In this document: positions 22,525 to 34,999 of the stretch, piece after piece
Layout: every line of letters starts with the position of its first letter
Numbering within the stretch: position 1 is the stretch's first letter
Assembly (NCBI RefSeq): GCF_001949145.1
Contig: NW_019091404.1
Coordinates: forward strand, 3,439,502-3,503,501
DNA length: 64,000 nt
Direction: 5' to 3'
DNA from: Acanthaster planci
Taxonomy: Eukaryota; Echinodermata; Asteroidea; Valvatida; Acanthasteridae
Notes under the pieces: model-generated
The model's database searches: none
Seen by the model: the letters and a program-made list of their open reading frames with translations, nothing else
Told to the model about the DNA's origin: nothing
Position numbers and translations under genes: made by a program

Positions 22525-25500
22525 ATGCCCGAGGAGTCGGAGCAACAACATGAGGCAGAATTGCCCATGGAAAAGAAATTACTGGGTGAGGTGGTGTTAA
22601 AATTACGTCTAGACGTGCTGTGGTTGTCGAGATATTGGCTAAGAATGCGAACCATTTTGTCGACATTTTTTTAGTAAACGTGAATTTCGTCTACTGCGCA
22701 TAGCACAGTAATTCTTACATTATGGGCAGTGGGTAGTGCAACCACGACAACTGGTACTCGACGGTTTACTTTTGTTAATGAGAACCAGCGTGAAGTGCAA
22801 CACGTCGAAATTTGTTTTGCTCGTGGCGCGGCGGTCATCTGGTCATGCCGGTAGCCCGAACTTACACATGGGGATGGCGTAGCCCAGGTACATGTATGTT
22901 GCAACTTGGAGGACATCACATTACATGTACTTACAGTTATGCTTTATTTGTTTATCATCACTCACTATTTACTCAGTCACATTTTTTTGCCTAGTTTTAG
23001 TTTGTTACTCATAATGTGATTGCAATAGCCAGAGCAATCTCGTGTGGGACCAGCAGGGTCAAATGGGTTATTTTCAATGCATCACAGTGACTTTACAGAC
23101 GCGGCCGATTAAGCCAATAAAACGCGACAAATTTCAGGCAAAGCTGAAAAAGTCTTGGTTAATTCCATAAATAAGTTGCAGGGCATTGTAATCTTTAAAT
23201 TATGCATTTGTCCAAGATGGAATTCAGCGTGGTTACACAATGTATGTACATATGGTCCTCTGGAATTAAAGAAATTCAGGCCCAAATCTTTGCAAGAATT
23301 GAATATTTTTGTAAATGTGAATAGAAGTAAATCATAGAGTAAAAAGTGCATCATTAACAAGAAGGGGGTGTGTCTTCGGACTTCAAATGTCTTACAATTG
23401 ATAGGTGCATAAACGAAACTTTTCTGAGGAAATTTTCATAGTTTGTTTTAATTTGTTTCCCAAGCCTCTGGAGTCACAGGCACTGTGAAGTGGTTTAATG
23501 TCCGCAGTGGCTATGGATTCATCAACAGGTTAGTCCAAAAAGATGCTGGAAAAAGATGTATAAAGCTGAATTGCACAAATAGCACAGCCATAACAGCATC
23601 TCATAAAGTTGAAGTCATCACTCTATCATGGAATTAGGGCATGTAGATGCTCAATTAATTTAACCCTAATCCTCTTCAATCCTTGAAATCCTTTGGATGG
23701 TTTTGGAGGATTTTTGAGGATTGAGGTGAATGGTAAAAATTGCAAAGGATGCCATGCATGAAGGTCGTGGGTTAGACCGTGTGTTGTTTTTGCTTAGTCG
23801 AGCATAAATTGAGCCCTGCTTCAGCATTACGACAGGAACTGCTGGAGGATTTTGAAGGATTGATGCAGGAGCCACGCCTCCAAGTAACATTTTCAAGAAA
23901 TTTTGGAGGATTTCAGAGGATTGAAGGAGAATCCAATTTTTTCACCCCCCCCAATCGTAGGATTTTGGAGGATTGAGGAGGGTCCCCAGCAAAAAGGGCT
24001 TCAGGGGTTATGGTTAAGCTTCAAATGCAAGTACCTTTCAGTATTCCAACCTCCTTCAAATAATCTCTCTGCCGAGAGAACAGTACTGCCTTGTGGAGTC
24101 AATATGTCAGAACCCATCACAGCTAAGAAAGGCAAGCAGTCGGCATTGCTTTGCCGCACTCCAAACTCATTATGTGTTGTCCGTAATTTTTTTTTTTTTT
24201 TTGATGGGTGAAAGGAACTCTCTGCTGCAGTTAAAGGCTTTAACCCTCCAGGCTTACACGTCACTCTAAACTTTTATTTAAAAAGTTGAGAGTTGATGGT
24301 TAAATTTTTTGATTTATTTTCAGAGATGACACGCAGGAAGACATCTTTGTTCACCAAGTAAGAAATCCCCCTCATTATATTAAAAAACCTTTTACCAAAA
24401 GCCACTCATTTAAAGATTGCACTTCTACAACTGTAAAACCCACGTCGGTGTAAACATTAGAATTTGTTTTGAATACTGATTCATGTATCTTCCTACATGA
24501 TTACTGGCGCAATGTTCCCATTGGGTGTTCTCTTTTATTCCATTACATAATTCCCTGGTGATACTTCCACTTCAGACACTTTACACTTGTAGAAGCCCCT
24601 GTTTATGTACCACCATACATTTGTTTTGTCATACAGACAGCTATTGTAAAGAACAACCCCAAGAAATACCTGCGTAGTCTCGGTGATGGGGAAGTGGTGG
24701 AGTTTGACGTGCTTGCTGGAATGAAGGTAAATTTACATTAACTCTACTGGGATCTCCTAATTTGAACTTTCAAGGATGTACTGATGTGCAGTACCGCATG
24801 GTTACCCAATTTTATTTATTCATTAACCCTTCTATGCTGAAGTCACTCTTTGGGTCATTTGGTGAACACTTCAATGAAGCACAGCTGTGTTGTGTTGTGC
24901 ACTGCACCAACAGTCCCTCACAGGAATATCAGTTTGCACTTATGTGCTGCCCAACAACTGTGCTTCACTGTTTCATGTGCATAATTGTGCAGTAAACCAA
25001 ATGCAGAGAAGAGGACTGCACAAAAGACCCTGGGTCTTTTGTCCTGACAACCTACTGTGTACACACTGAACCTCTGCATGTTTGAGTTCCATATAGAAAA
25101 TACATGTTCACCAGTGACTGTGGGCATTTGTGCACATTTGTGCTGTAAAACCAAAGGAGGGTTAATATACAATTTAGACAACATAAATCAAAAGTTGGTC
25201 AGAGTTAGAGTGAGTGCACTTGTGTGATTCAGCTGTGAAGATCATAACTTTTCAAACTCGTTAACTCTAATTTTGGCACTTAATCCAGTATTTACAGATT
25301 GAATAGTTTCCCAGTTTTAGCATGGAGGTGAAAGGGTTACTCTGGTCTGTTTCTTCACACAGGGAGACGAGGCTTGCAACGTGACTGGACCTGATGGTGA
25401 AGCAGTCCAGGGTAGTAAGTATGCTCCAGACAGACGTCGTTATCGCCGCCGTAATTACTACCGTCGCCGCAAGAACACTGATGACCGTGAGGATGATCGC

Positions 25501-26561
25501 GAGGAAGAGAGGACTTCAGAGGGAGGAGATAACACAGAAGGAAGACGACAACGCGGTGGAGGAAGAGGTGGTAGAGGAAGAGGAAGAGGGCGGGGCAGAT
25601 ATCGTAACCGTGGTTACCGTCGTCCAGCTCCTGAATCTGACGAGGGTGGTGAAAAGGTGATTGACCTTAACCATAATCCTAAACAGGAGCATTTGTAGGA
25701 TTTCACATTTTTGTATAACTTGTATCCTCTTTGAAGTGCTGGTTTGCTGTAACACCTTCATAACTTGATTGTGCTAGGGTTGTCTGATTTGGAGGACCCT
25801 GTTGATGCATTGCTGTTTGACTTTCTCAATTGACAGCGAGAGGATGATGAGAAGGGTGAGGATGGAGAGAGATCAAACCGTCGTCGCTACCGTCCTCGTT
25901 ATCGGAATTACAGACGCCCACGTCGTCAAGAAGGTGATGAAGAAGGACCTGGCAATGAGAACAAAGAGAATGAGGGAGAACAGCGCCCTCCTCAACGCAG
26001 ACGCTATCGTAGACGCAGACCTCAAGGCTCACGCAACCAAAAGACTGACTCTGGAGAGGTAAAATCAGTCAGTGTATGGTGCATGTTAACCCTAACACTC
26101 CTCAGTCCTCCAACGGGCGAAGGATTGAGGAGGGTTAGGGTTAAGGTCTGGGATCATAAGTCAGAACAAGACATTTGCACAAAATTACTATACAGCCAAC
26201 TCATGTTATTACTGTGATGGCGCTGTTCAGCTCTTACTGCATCTTATTGAATCATGTTTCAACATTGGGATGAAATTTGCTGGATATTCTTTTCTTATGA
26301 ATGACACAATTGCTTAGATACCCTAATGTTACTTTGCCCGCAGCCTGATGTGAACCACGCCATTTCAGGCAGGCGGTTAGCAGGGGTCTCTGTACTATAC
26401 TGCTCAGATTAGTTTCTGGAAGAGTAAAAACATTTCCTTGTTTCTTGTAATGTCTGTAGGTCTTTTATTTACACATTTCTCTTGTATTTTGTTATATTTA
26501 GGGAAGTCCTGGACCGATTGAGGAGAAAGCCCAGGCTGATACATCAGAGAACAAGGAATGA
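22525..26561 (+). CDS. YBX1: Y-box cold-shock-domain RNA-binding protein, 7 exons
   Basis: Exons are 22525-22585, 23465-23528, 24324-24357, 24637-24726, 25363-25656, 25837-26058 and 26502-26561, joining in frame to 274 residues. An in-frame TAA at 22504 precedes the ATG, fixing the start. The cold-shock domain spans about residues 20-95: [19 protein letters not shown], with RNP1 GYGFI (37-41) and RNP2 DIFVH (48-52), then [20 protein letters not shown] and the exit motif [15 protein letters not shown]. The C-terminal half alternates basic-aromatic islands ([13 protein letters not shown]; an RGG/RG-repeat block encoded around 25555-25605; [16 protein letters not shown]) with acidic ones. This is the Y-box arrangement, which binds single-stranded nucleic acid and packages cytoplasmic mRNA. 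Human YBX1 is 324 residues; this copy has a much shorter N terminus. The CSD is split by small exons (64, 34 and 90 nt), as in vertebrate YBX genes. Confidence 0.95.
23660..24017. mobile_element. Foldback-type repeat, TTAACCCTAATCCTC ends (copy 2)
   Basis: It begins TTAACCCTAATCCTCTTCAA and ends with GGATTGAGGAGGGT (23970-23983) followed by GGTTATGGTTAA, so the two ends are inverted versions of each other. The interior has repeated GGAGGATTT/GAGGATTGA words and resembles 13425-13816. It is intronic in the Y-box gene and non-coding. Confidence 0.5.
24823..25165 (+). mobile_element. Miniature element with TTAACCC inverted ends
   Basis: TTAACCCTTC (24823-24832) pairs with GGAGGGTTAA (25156-25165), defining a 343-bp non-coding element in intron 4 of the Y-box gene. 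A second, inverted and partial copy is at 15115-15342. The interior has several GTGCA/TGCAC words and an internal inverted GACCCTGGGTC-type segment near 25028-25040. Confidence 0.55.
26086..26144. repeat. Minimal 59-bp foldback of the TTAACCCTAA family
   Basis: TTAACCCTAACACTCCTCAG (26086-26105, extending to 26109) folds onto 26121-26144 with 22 of 24 bases paired and an 11-base spacer. It consists of little more than the two ends of the family seen at 23660-24017. It lies in intron 6 of the Y-box gene. Confidence 0.6.
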
Positions 26562-29500
26562 GTAACATCACGTTTAGGCCAGGCAGACACCCACATACAT
26601 CACCACAGACATCCTAGGGAAATGTTAGCTTCTGAACAATGATACCCAACCCTGAAGAGATGTTTGAGGGCCATTTTAGGCATAGATGAAGGCTTTGTGC
26701 TTCCCTTTTTTCAACTGCAATCTGTCAACGTAAGATCGACCATTAGATTAAAAAACTAAGTGCCCTGTCACCAAGAGTTGGTAAAAATATCCACAACCCT
26801 CTTGGAAGATGATACAAGAAATTTTTGCTTACATTATTCTGATGAACCACATTGAGTGGCACAGAGATTCGTTTTTGGCCGAAATCAGTCAACATTTGCA
26901 AAGTTTGTGGATAATGACACCTGTGTATGCTCCCTGATTGATTGTGGGTCACTGAAAAACCAAGGATGTATATTGACCTTGTTTTGACATTTAGTTGAGA
27001 CACGAGGACAAACATGCAAACAGTACTTATGATCCTTGAAGCAAGTTGATCTAGGGGTGGGAGTGTCAAAGGAACTTTAAGATGTGTAACACTAAATTTG
27101 AAGCCAAGGAAATGGAAACTGTTAGTTCACCGCCATTAAGGAGAAATACTCAAAAAGACAGATCTTGGTATCATCGGCTGTATGCTGGATTCAGCTCGTA
27201 AGACCTGGCATATTGTAGAGCAAATGTTAATGGTATTACAGTATTGTAGTTGAGGTGTTTGTGTCTTTTCCATCAGACTTGCTTTACTGGCTGTGGTTTT
27301 TTGGTTTTTTTCACAAACCCAGGTATCTGCCAATGGATTTTCATTTTTGTAGGAGATTTTGTACCAGTTGATGAATTTTTCGCCCAAGTGTTTTACAACT
27401 TTGCGTTTGAATCTGAAATTCATCCTTGAGGGGAAAGCTTATTTGCTGCATTTTTGCAAACAGTTTTCAGTAAAATTTATTTTCAGAAAATTTGAATCAA
27501 TTGAATCAAATGAAAACTTTTGAAGTTTGGATTATTTAAAGTTTGCAATTGGCAGGTGCCAGGTTAAAGCCATTCTTACACAATTTGATTCCCAGCCGCT
27601 TTTATCCAGGAAAATTTTGGTCATTTTTGGCACGTTTTTGTAATTCCAGCATTTTTCTTTCTGTTAATTTACTACCATCTTTAGCAGGAGATCTTGTTTG
27701 TGACTTGCCTTTGCTGTGGAAACATCTAATGGCATTGGAAGTTCGAATAAGGCTCAAAAATAAAACATCTTGTTTGAGCAAAGAACTTGTAGACAGCTTC
27801 AATTTTGTACGTGTGTTATTGTGGCAACTTGGTTGGACATCACTCAATTCATTTAAAGTAACAATTAGTAGTCATATTGAAGCAAGAAATGTTAAGAGTC
27901 AAGGCTTTAAGTTGAAATAAATCCAGGGCTTTTGTGCCAAATAGGCAATCCTCGAACTTCAGAAGGCTTATGGGGGGCTGTTATACAGATTTACATGTTA
28001 AATATATTGTAAGCTTATGTAAAAAGTTGGGTGATACACATACAGTGTACATGTATATTCCCCTACATTCACTCCTGTGGCTTGTAATATAAGTTGTCAT
28101 ATCTCGATCTTGGATACTGTCCATTTATTGGCCCAGAATGATCATGACAGGGTGATATATCCATATATCACACTCAATGTGAGATATTTCATTCTGCCGA
28201 TAGTGCATGCATGTGTGGGAGACAGAAGAGCTTCAGGAAGTTCAAGAGCAAACATTTCCGCTCCTTAACCACTTCCTGCTGGGGAGCCCGGTTTCGGGCA
28301 CCGTGTGTTAATACGCAGAGCCGGGGTGCCCTGTTCCGGACAAAAGAGCTGGTCTGTGTAACGAAAGACTACTCGGAACAAAGGACCTGCTGCTGGGAAT
28401 TGCCATCATTTTTCACCTTCCATTTTTCAAAGGTAATCTGGCACTGCTTTGAAACAGTATACCACTGTTTTGGGCATAGCGCGCCCGCGGATTAGCACTG
28501 CGGACGAAAATGCTCCAGGGCCCCATTGATAAGCGGCACAGCGCCGCTGCTCGCTAATCCAGCTGTGTATGAAATGACGCTACTGGCATTCAGTGGAACA
28601 AAGCAAATTATGCAACACCACACAATTCTAGGCTCTCTTTTATAGGGCTGCAGGCCTGGGCTGAATACTTTGGCATCAATGAAGGTTGCCTTACAGATTA
28701 GAGTAGCCGCCAGAGAGTCATTTATGTGGGGTAAATGTGCAGTAAATGAACACATGAATTTGTGAAGAATTATGAAAACGGAAAATCCTGAAAAGGTCCT
28801 GCCATCACATCCTGCTCAAGAGAAATCCACCCAGCAGGCACGGACGTANNNNNNNNNNNNNNNNNNNNNNNNNNNNNNNNNNNNNNNNNNNNNNNNNNNN
28901 NNNNNNNNNNNNNNNNNNNNNNNNNNNNNNNNNNNNNNNNNNNNNNNNNNNNNNNNNNNNNNNNNNNNNNNNNNNNNNNNNNNNNNNNNNNNNNNNNNNN
29001 NNNNNTACACGTCCGTGCCAGCAGGTAGTGCTGAAGTCAGTTTTCAGTGGTACCCAGGATACATTTTGTGTATAGGCTACCAGGGAATTTGATCAATGAA
29101 ATTGCTCATACAACACTCATTCCCGACCCTGCAGCATACATACAAGGTAATGCACAGACCGCTAACCAGACTACATGTACCACTGGTACCCGCACCAGTT
29201 TCAGAACAGGGCATTTGCAGACGATGATGTTTACATCTGTTCAGTTAATTATACAGTTTGACATTAGGCCTATCGTCTTCTGAAATTCAGAGCTTGTTTC
29301 TTTGGATAAATTCCTTAAATAAAAAGATAAAAAGACAGAGGTGTGACAAAATTGTTAACTGCTGTGGTGTGGGATGTGACATTCTCCCTCACCACAGCGG
29401 TCAACAACTGTTAACTGATGCATTGACAAATCTTGGCGGGACATCATAGGAATGGTCAGTCAATGCCAGCAGTTACGAACAGCTCCCTCTACTGTTGTAC

Positions 29501-29830
29501 TGCAGCGATGCTGAAAAGTGAACTGCCATGCATGGAACTGAGCTTTATATTGAAAGAATAGCACCAGCTTCAGATGTTGGAAACAAAATGGCTGTTCATA
29601 ATGTGTACAGCAGAGCATGTAGTTTGGTGGCAATCATGTTGCAACTCTTGATACTCGGCTTGACAAAAATTGTTAAACAGCGTCCTCTATTGTCAATCCA
29701 TAGCCAGGAATGGGGATCACCTCCCTTAATAGTCCGCTCCGATCCAGACAAGTCTTGGTACAGACAAGTCTTAGGCTAGCACTGGCACATCTTTCCAAAG
29801 ATGTCCTTCCAGACAAATCAGTGAATACCT
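26562..29830. other. Convergent 3' flanks of Y-box and PPIH genes
   Basis: The first part is presumably Y-box 3' UTR. ATTAAA near 26746 and AATAAA at 27917-27922 are candidate polyadenylation signals, so the UTR could reach 1.3 kb. No exon is recognised beyond it. A GC-rich patch near 28480-28560 contains a GATTAGC/GCTAATC inverted pair. An N gap lies at 28849-29005. No clear minus-strand polyadenylation signal for PPIH was found close to its stop. Confidence 0.4.
28849..29005. other. Assembly gap (157 N) flanked by inverted repeats
   Basis: The left flank (about 28830-28848) reads CAGCAGGCACGGACGTA. The right flank starts TACACGTCCGTGCCAGCAGG, so GCACGGACGT is repeated in inverted form on both sides of the gap. 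The missing sequence probably lies within a foldback or palindromic element that was hard to assemble. Confidence 0.9.
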
Positions 29831-32800
29831 TCAAAGTTCTCCACACTGTGAAATCATAACGGGTATCTTCGGTTTGTTGTTAGATCCAGTTGGTACATTC
29901 TGTAGGAAAGAAGTAAATGAATAATTCATATGATTTTTTTAACGACCTGATGGTTTAATTATTCACTCTGAAAAATAGGACAATCAGTATAGTTGGTGAT
30001 TTCTTTAAATCATTCACGAAATAACTTGTCTACAAATAGAGCCGTCTGAGCCATTTAGAATTTGATTCAAACCCTGATTTTCTGGCAAATTGTAGTGTAC
30101 TTCCCTAGCGGAGTGGACGTACATTACAAGGGGGAAGACTTCAACCTACCTCTATTTTCCTCATGACCAGAAGCCCATCAATCACCTTGCCAAAGACAAC
30201 ATGTTTGGTGTCTAAGAAGTCACACTTTGCACAGGTTATGAAGAACTGGCAACCATTTGTGTTGGGTCCAGAGTTGGCCTGCATACAAACAGAAAACACA
30301 GCAGATGAAGTCATCTTTCTAAGAGCTTACTTCAATGAACTTAAAGTAAAGCAATCTTAACCTGTCTTCCAAGACATGACTGTCAGTACCTTCCTGAAGC
30401 TCCTTCTGAATCCAGATTACATCACTAGGCAGGAAACTAGAACAGATCCTTGTACTTCAATTTTTTTTAGGATTATGGCCAATGTGAACATTTGATGCCT
30501 GAGCTATGCTTTCTTCATCAGTCTTGCAAAATCCTCCAAACTTTCCTCTGGGTATCAATGAGAATGTGCAACAAACAAACAGCAGTATTCAAGTCACTGA
30601 GTGAAACCTTTTGGCCCAGAGCTTAAGATGTAAGTACATGCACAAGATGAAACGTCATCTTCAGTGACATACGATGAAGGTGGCACCGTTTTTATTGTTA
30701 GTATCCACAGCTACGTTAACATACCATAGACAGGATGCCTGGTCCATCATGTTTAATCTTGAAGTTTTCATCTAGGAAGGTATTTCCATGGTAGATACAC
30801 ATAGAACCTAAGCCATCCCCCTAAGTGATGAAATTGAACAGATAAACAGGAGGTGTTAACAACGTATTATTGCCACATTAAGCTACATTACTCAAAGCCA
30901 ACAAGCTCAAACGCAGACAATGCAATTTTCTTGGAGTTTGGCATATTCAGTCTAATTTCTGTACCTTGACGAAGTCTCCTCCTTGGATCATAAAATCTTT
31001 GATAACTCGGTGAAAGGTAGCTCCCTTGTAACCGATGGGGGTTGACTTTTCATCTCTGTAAAATCAATTACACAGGAAAACAGTATCAGGCCAGTGTAAT
31101 GCACCAACTTGACCAAGACAAAAACAGAAAGTCCATCCTATACCTTAAGGTCCTTCTGATATGTAGGTCTTACAATGCATTCCAATTCTTACATAAGCAA
31201 AATGGACAAAAATGTTTCTTCCATTGCCTTGCTCAGAGTCACCATCTCTACATCATGACTACTCTGATTCACGATATCATCCACTAATCTTTCAGCATCA
31301 ACCTTGAAACTACATGTGCATACCTATATTCTCCGGTGCAAAACTGTCTGAAATTTTCAGCAGTCTTTGGTACAACATCAGCAAATAATTCCATCTTCAT
31401 TCTTCCAATATCCTGGGGGAAAAAGAATTTTAAAAATGTTCTTAAAATTTTGGTGAGGCATGAAGGTCAAGCTACTGTCGGTACCACAATCGGTCTGGCC
31501 CATGTGTTTTTGCCAAAGGCTAGGAGGGGTATGGGTGGGATGAAGGGGAAAAAAAGGAACTCTGGCCATGGTCCTTGCTTTGTTGAGAAAAGGGAAAAGC
31601 AAAACTGGCTATAAAGGGAGGTGGTGAAGTGTGCAGTTTTGTGATGGTAGCTGACAGGAAAGCATGCATCGACGATACTTCAATGTAACGATGGAGGTTA
31701 GGCATTCAGGCATTCCTTGACAAATAGGGGGATATAGAGGTACATTACCAATAGACCACCACGACCATGTTGAAACAATGTTGATAGAATACACTGTCCC
31801 TTCTCCTACCTAAGGCCTATAAATTGCTAAATAAAGTTTTAACATACTGGGCAGTGAACAGAACACATCATGATCATGTACAGATACATGTACGTTATAT
31901 GTATCTGTACATGATCATGTACAGATACATATAACGTACATGTACTTTACTATGAACCGGTCCCCAACTTCACGACCTTGCCTGTTATTCACGTTGGTTG
32001 CTGTTTTACAAGCATAAGCATGGCACTGAACATACACAGTGGGCCTGTTTGTTTCACACTGACCTAGCACGTCTGGATCTCGATCAGTGATCCTAATGCT
32101 AGTTCGCACCATCCACTATGTGGGTTTTGATGTCAGTAAATCAATGACTCAACGTCCAATGACGGATTGCTGATCCTGACATACTGTACCTGATCCAGGT
32201 CCGTGTGAAACAAACACAGCCAGTGAGTGATTTTTCATATTGTTCCTACCACGATCTGAGATCAGACAGTTAAAAGTCCCCTGAAAGTCCCAACCTAACT
32301 TATTTTAAATTAACGTTAGGCCCTTTGTCCTCATTGAAAATGATGAGTCAGTCATGGCAATGGGGAAATCAGAAGAATATTATTCTGAAAGTAAAATTAA
32401 GCATAGGCCTAGGCTAATTTTTATAGGATTTATCTCAAACAAGAAGGAATATTATCCCTAACCCCATAGGGTATATGTAAAATCATATTGAAATCGGAGG
32501 ATTTGGGACAGTGCAGTGTTAGGGTTAAAGCGGCTTTTGTGGAATAAAAATTCAAAGCTGATGATCTGCACTAATAGAGAATTGATTCTGTTTCTGGTTC
32601 TGAATCATGATCCGTAAACTGATTTTCGCATAACACACAACCAAAGATCGCATAGCGCCGAAAGCGCTACGAGGCGCATCTTTGCACACAACACTCACAG
32701 CAATATCAAGACAATGGCACACGCGCAATACATGTAGCACATGGTCACGTGTATTGTACAGTAATGCAGGGCCGTTTTACAATACTCAATTCGTCTCCGT

Positions 32801-33167
32801 TTCAGGCTTCGTGTAGGAAATCAAATCCCCAATTATGGGCCTGAAGCGTTTAACTTAAATTGAAGTACGGTAATGTTTGGCTCTTTTGCATCTTACTTGA
32901 TATTTTGTGGCACTCAGACTTTGCGCTTACAACCTCAAAGTCAGGAAGTAAAAAAAACAGTTGAACTTGAAGCCTGAAACGGAGCCCAAATCGAGTATTG
33001 GAAAACGGCCTGGGTTTCACCTAAATGAAAGAACGCTGGTAAACTCAAAACACCAATGCAGTTTCGGAGCTTAGAAACTTTTCATTGTCCCAACAAGTTA
33101 CCTGTCCTCCGATAGAGATATCGAAAAAAACGACTGGATTATTTGGATTTGACGCGCCAGTCGCCAT
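29831..33167 (-). CDS. PPIH: Peptidyl-prolyl isomerase H (spliceosomal cyclophilin)
   Basis: Minus-strand exons are 33167-33102, 31412-31324, 31055-30965, 30820-30725, 30278-30150 and 29899-29831, in frame to 179 residues (human PPIH: 177). The N terminus [16 protein letters not shown], then [21 protein letters not shown] and the C terminus [14 protein letters not shown], identify the PPIH subfamily rather than PPIA. The active-site segment [15 protein letters not shown] carries the catalytic Arg (R68) plus F73, M74 and Q76. The NGCQFFITC strand is intact. The Trp that contacts cyclosporin in most cyclophilins is Phe here (F135, in [13 protein letters not shown]). Role: cis-trans proline isomerase bound to the U4/U6 snRNP proteins PRPF4/PRPF3 in the tri-snRNP. 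The frame stays open upstream of the chosen ATG to about 33359; the start is set by homology. It is divergently paired with ARMC9. Confidence 0.95.
31885..31944. repeat. Perfect 60-bp palindrome
   Basis: Every base from 31885 to 31914 pairs with its mirror in 31915-31944, giving 30-bp arms with no spacer, centred on TGATCA. A second inverted repeat overlaps it: 31869-31889 pairs with 31899-31919 around a 9-base loop. The sequence is rich in TACATG/CATGTA words. It lies in intron 1 of PPIH. Confidence 0.9.
32453..32528. repeat. Short foldback, possible member of the TTAACCCTAA family
   Basis: TTATCCCTAACCCC at 32453-32464 and TTAGGGTTAA at 32519-32528 are partial inverted copies, with GGAGGATTT between them as in other members. 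It is intronic in PPIH. Confidence 0.35.
32767..33012. mobile_element. hAT-like miniature element in PPIH intron 1
   Basis: The left end CAGGGCCGTTTTACAATACT (32767-32786) is repeated in inverted form at the right end (...GAGTATTGGAAAACGGCCTG, ending 33012). Inverted CTCCGTTTCAGGCTT/AAGCCTGAAACGGAG blocks lie just inside, giving imperfect arms of about 40 bp. CAGGGCC termini are common among hAT elements. No 8-bp duplication is visible and there is no coding capacity. Confidence 0.65.
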
Positions 33168-34999
33168 CTTTCCCCACAGATTTTTATCAACCTGGTAACC
33201 AAACTTTTTCGATGCCATAAGACATGCAAAAATCCTGATATACAGGGTACCACGGAAAATCTCTTTTACACAGAGCCGAATAGTTCTTTTCAAACCGAAC
33301 ATACAATAAATTATCTTACTGAGAATGAGGTTGTATACGAATGCCTTTGCATGTACCATGGAATTATTTCTCCATGCATGTACGCATCCCTCTCTAGCTC
33401 ACTCGAGGTAGTCTAGTTTTCATTTATTTTTCATTGAACTAGGATCGATCCTTTGGCCATTGATGACACTCGTAAGAATTCCGATTTTAGGGTAGGGCAC
33501 TGTTTTCTGTGTAGATTTTCTGAGAAACCGTTGAAAACTTTGCCTAAACATGCTAAATCAGAATGAGTAGGTCCAGCATGTCCATCATCGAACAGCTGAG
33601 TGATAGCGGATTGTCATGCATGATTGATTTCCGTAACGAAGGACGCTTGTCACGCTAGATAGCGCTACAAAATTGGTTGTCTATTTGAACGATACTCCAT
33701 GTATGGCTGTTTGGTGTCTGCCATGTCAGCCACTCTGCCATATTTGTAAATGGCAACAATGTGGGTGATACTGATTGTGTAAACACCAGCATTTTTACTT
33801 TCATGGTATTGTTAAATTTCAGTTGCGAGAGAAATGTTTGACACATGATGATAATTTACAGGGCAGTTGTTCAAGTCAGCTTGTTTGACATGTTACATGC
33901 CTTAAGTTATAGGCCTATGATCTTTTTCACTCATGCATTCATTAACGTCTGTGACCGTATAGTCGCCAGGTCCGGTCACTAACAGTAGACAGGTCGAAGA
34001 GCACATTACAGCTCAGAGACTGTTTTTAAATTTGGAGAAGTCCCTTTATTTGGAGACAAAAACTAGTTCCCTTATTAAAAAGGGGACATTTTGTCCCTAG
34101 TGGGCTTGTGTCAAACATACATCCACGTGCTGTCATCAATTTTTTTCTCCCATATGTTCCACTAGGTATAAATTATTTAAGTTGTTTTTTATGAACTTTG
34201 TGCCATGCCACTCAATTAGCTACAGGCCTACATGTACATGTATGTAAAGAATTGATGTCCAGAACAATTGTTCTGATACGGTCTTTTCCCCTGCCTTTTC
34301 TATCCCACTGCATACTTCTGCTGGTAGTTCAAGAAGTAAACGGTAGAATAGTTTTCAAACAGCAGCCTTGGCTGTCTCTTTCTGCTGAATCCAATTATGG
34401 CATTAAAAGGATCCCCATGGCAATGTTAGGCTTCTCAAGCCCACTTGGACAAAAATTATCCTCCTTTCGGGGAAATTCCCTCTTTTGGGGGACTGGTTTT
34501 GTCCCTGAATAGAGGGACTTCTCTGAGTTTACGGACAGTCTCCGAGTTGTGAGGTGCGCTATTACTGCCTAATTTCACCACTTACAGTATTGAAGTCAGA
34601 TTGGTTTCACAGTGAGTAGTGAAATAACTTAATAAGGGACCATGCGACTATGTTACCATCATGGACGTTAGTTTTTCAGTTGTTTAAAATATGATATTCA
34701 CATTGGCAGATGGGCGTAGGCGTACATTGCCAGTTGTAGGGTTAATCATGTTAGTCTGAGTGGTCAGGACTCGACTTACATTGCTTCTAATGTTACATTT
34801 GGCTATGATCTTGTGACGCATTGTAGGTCCCCCCCCATCAGCAGAGTAGAATTTCTCAAATTCCTTACTTTTTCATTTTGATTCTTTATTTTGATTGGAT
34901 TTTGTAGGTTTGAATCTCAGCCAAAATGCCCTGTTAGAGTATTTCATCACACTTTAATGTTGGCTTAAAGCTTTCAATCAGTGTGGAATATCATCAGTC
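33168..34999. other. Divergent intergenic region, PPIH / ARMC9
   Basis: This 1.8 kb separates the start codons of two head-to-head genes and should contain both promoters and 5' UTRs. No CpG-rich patch or TATA box stands out. An untranslated first exon for ARMC9 may lie here but cannot be placed. Nothing else was identified. Confidence 0.4.
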
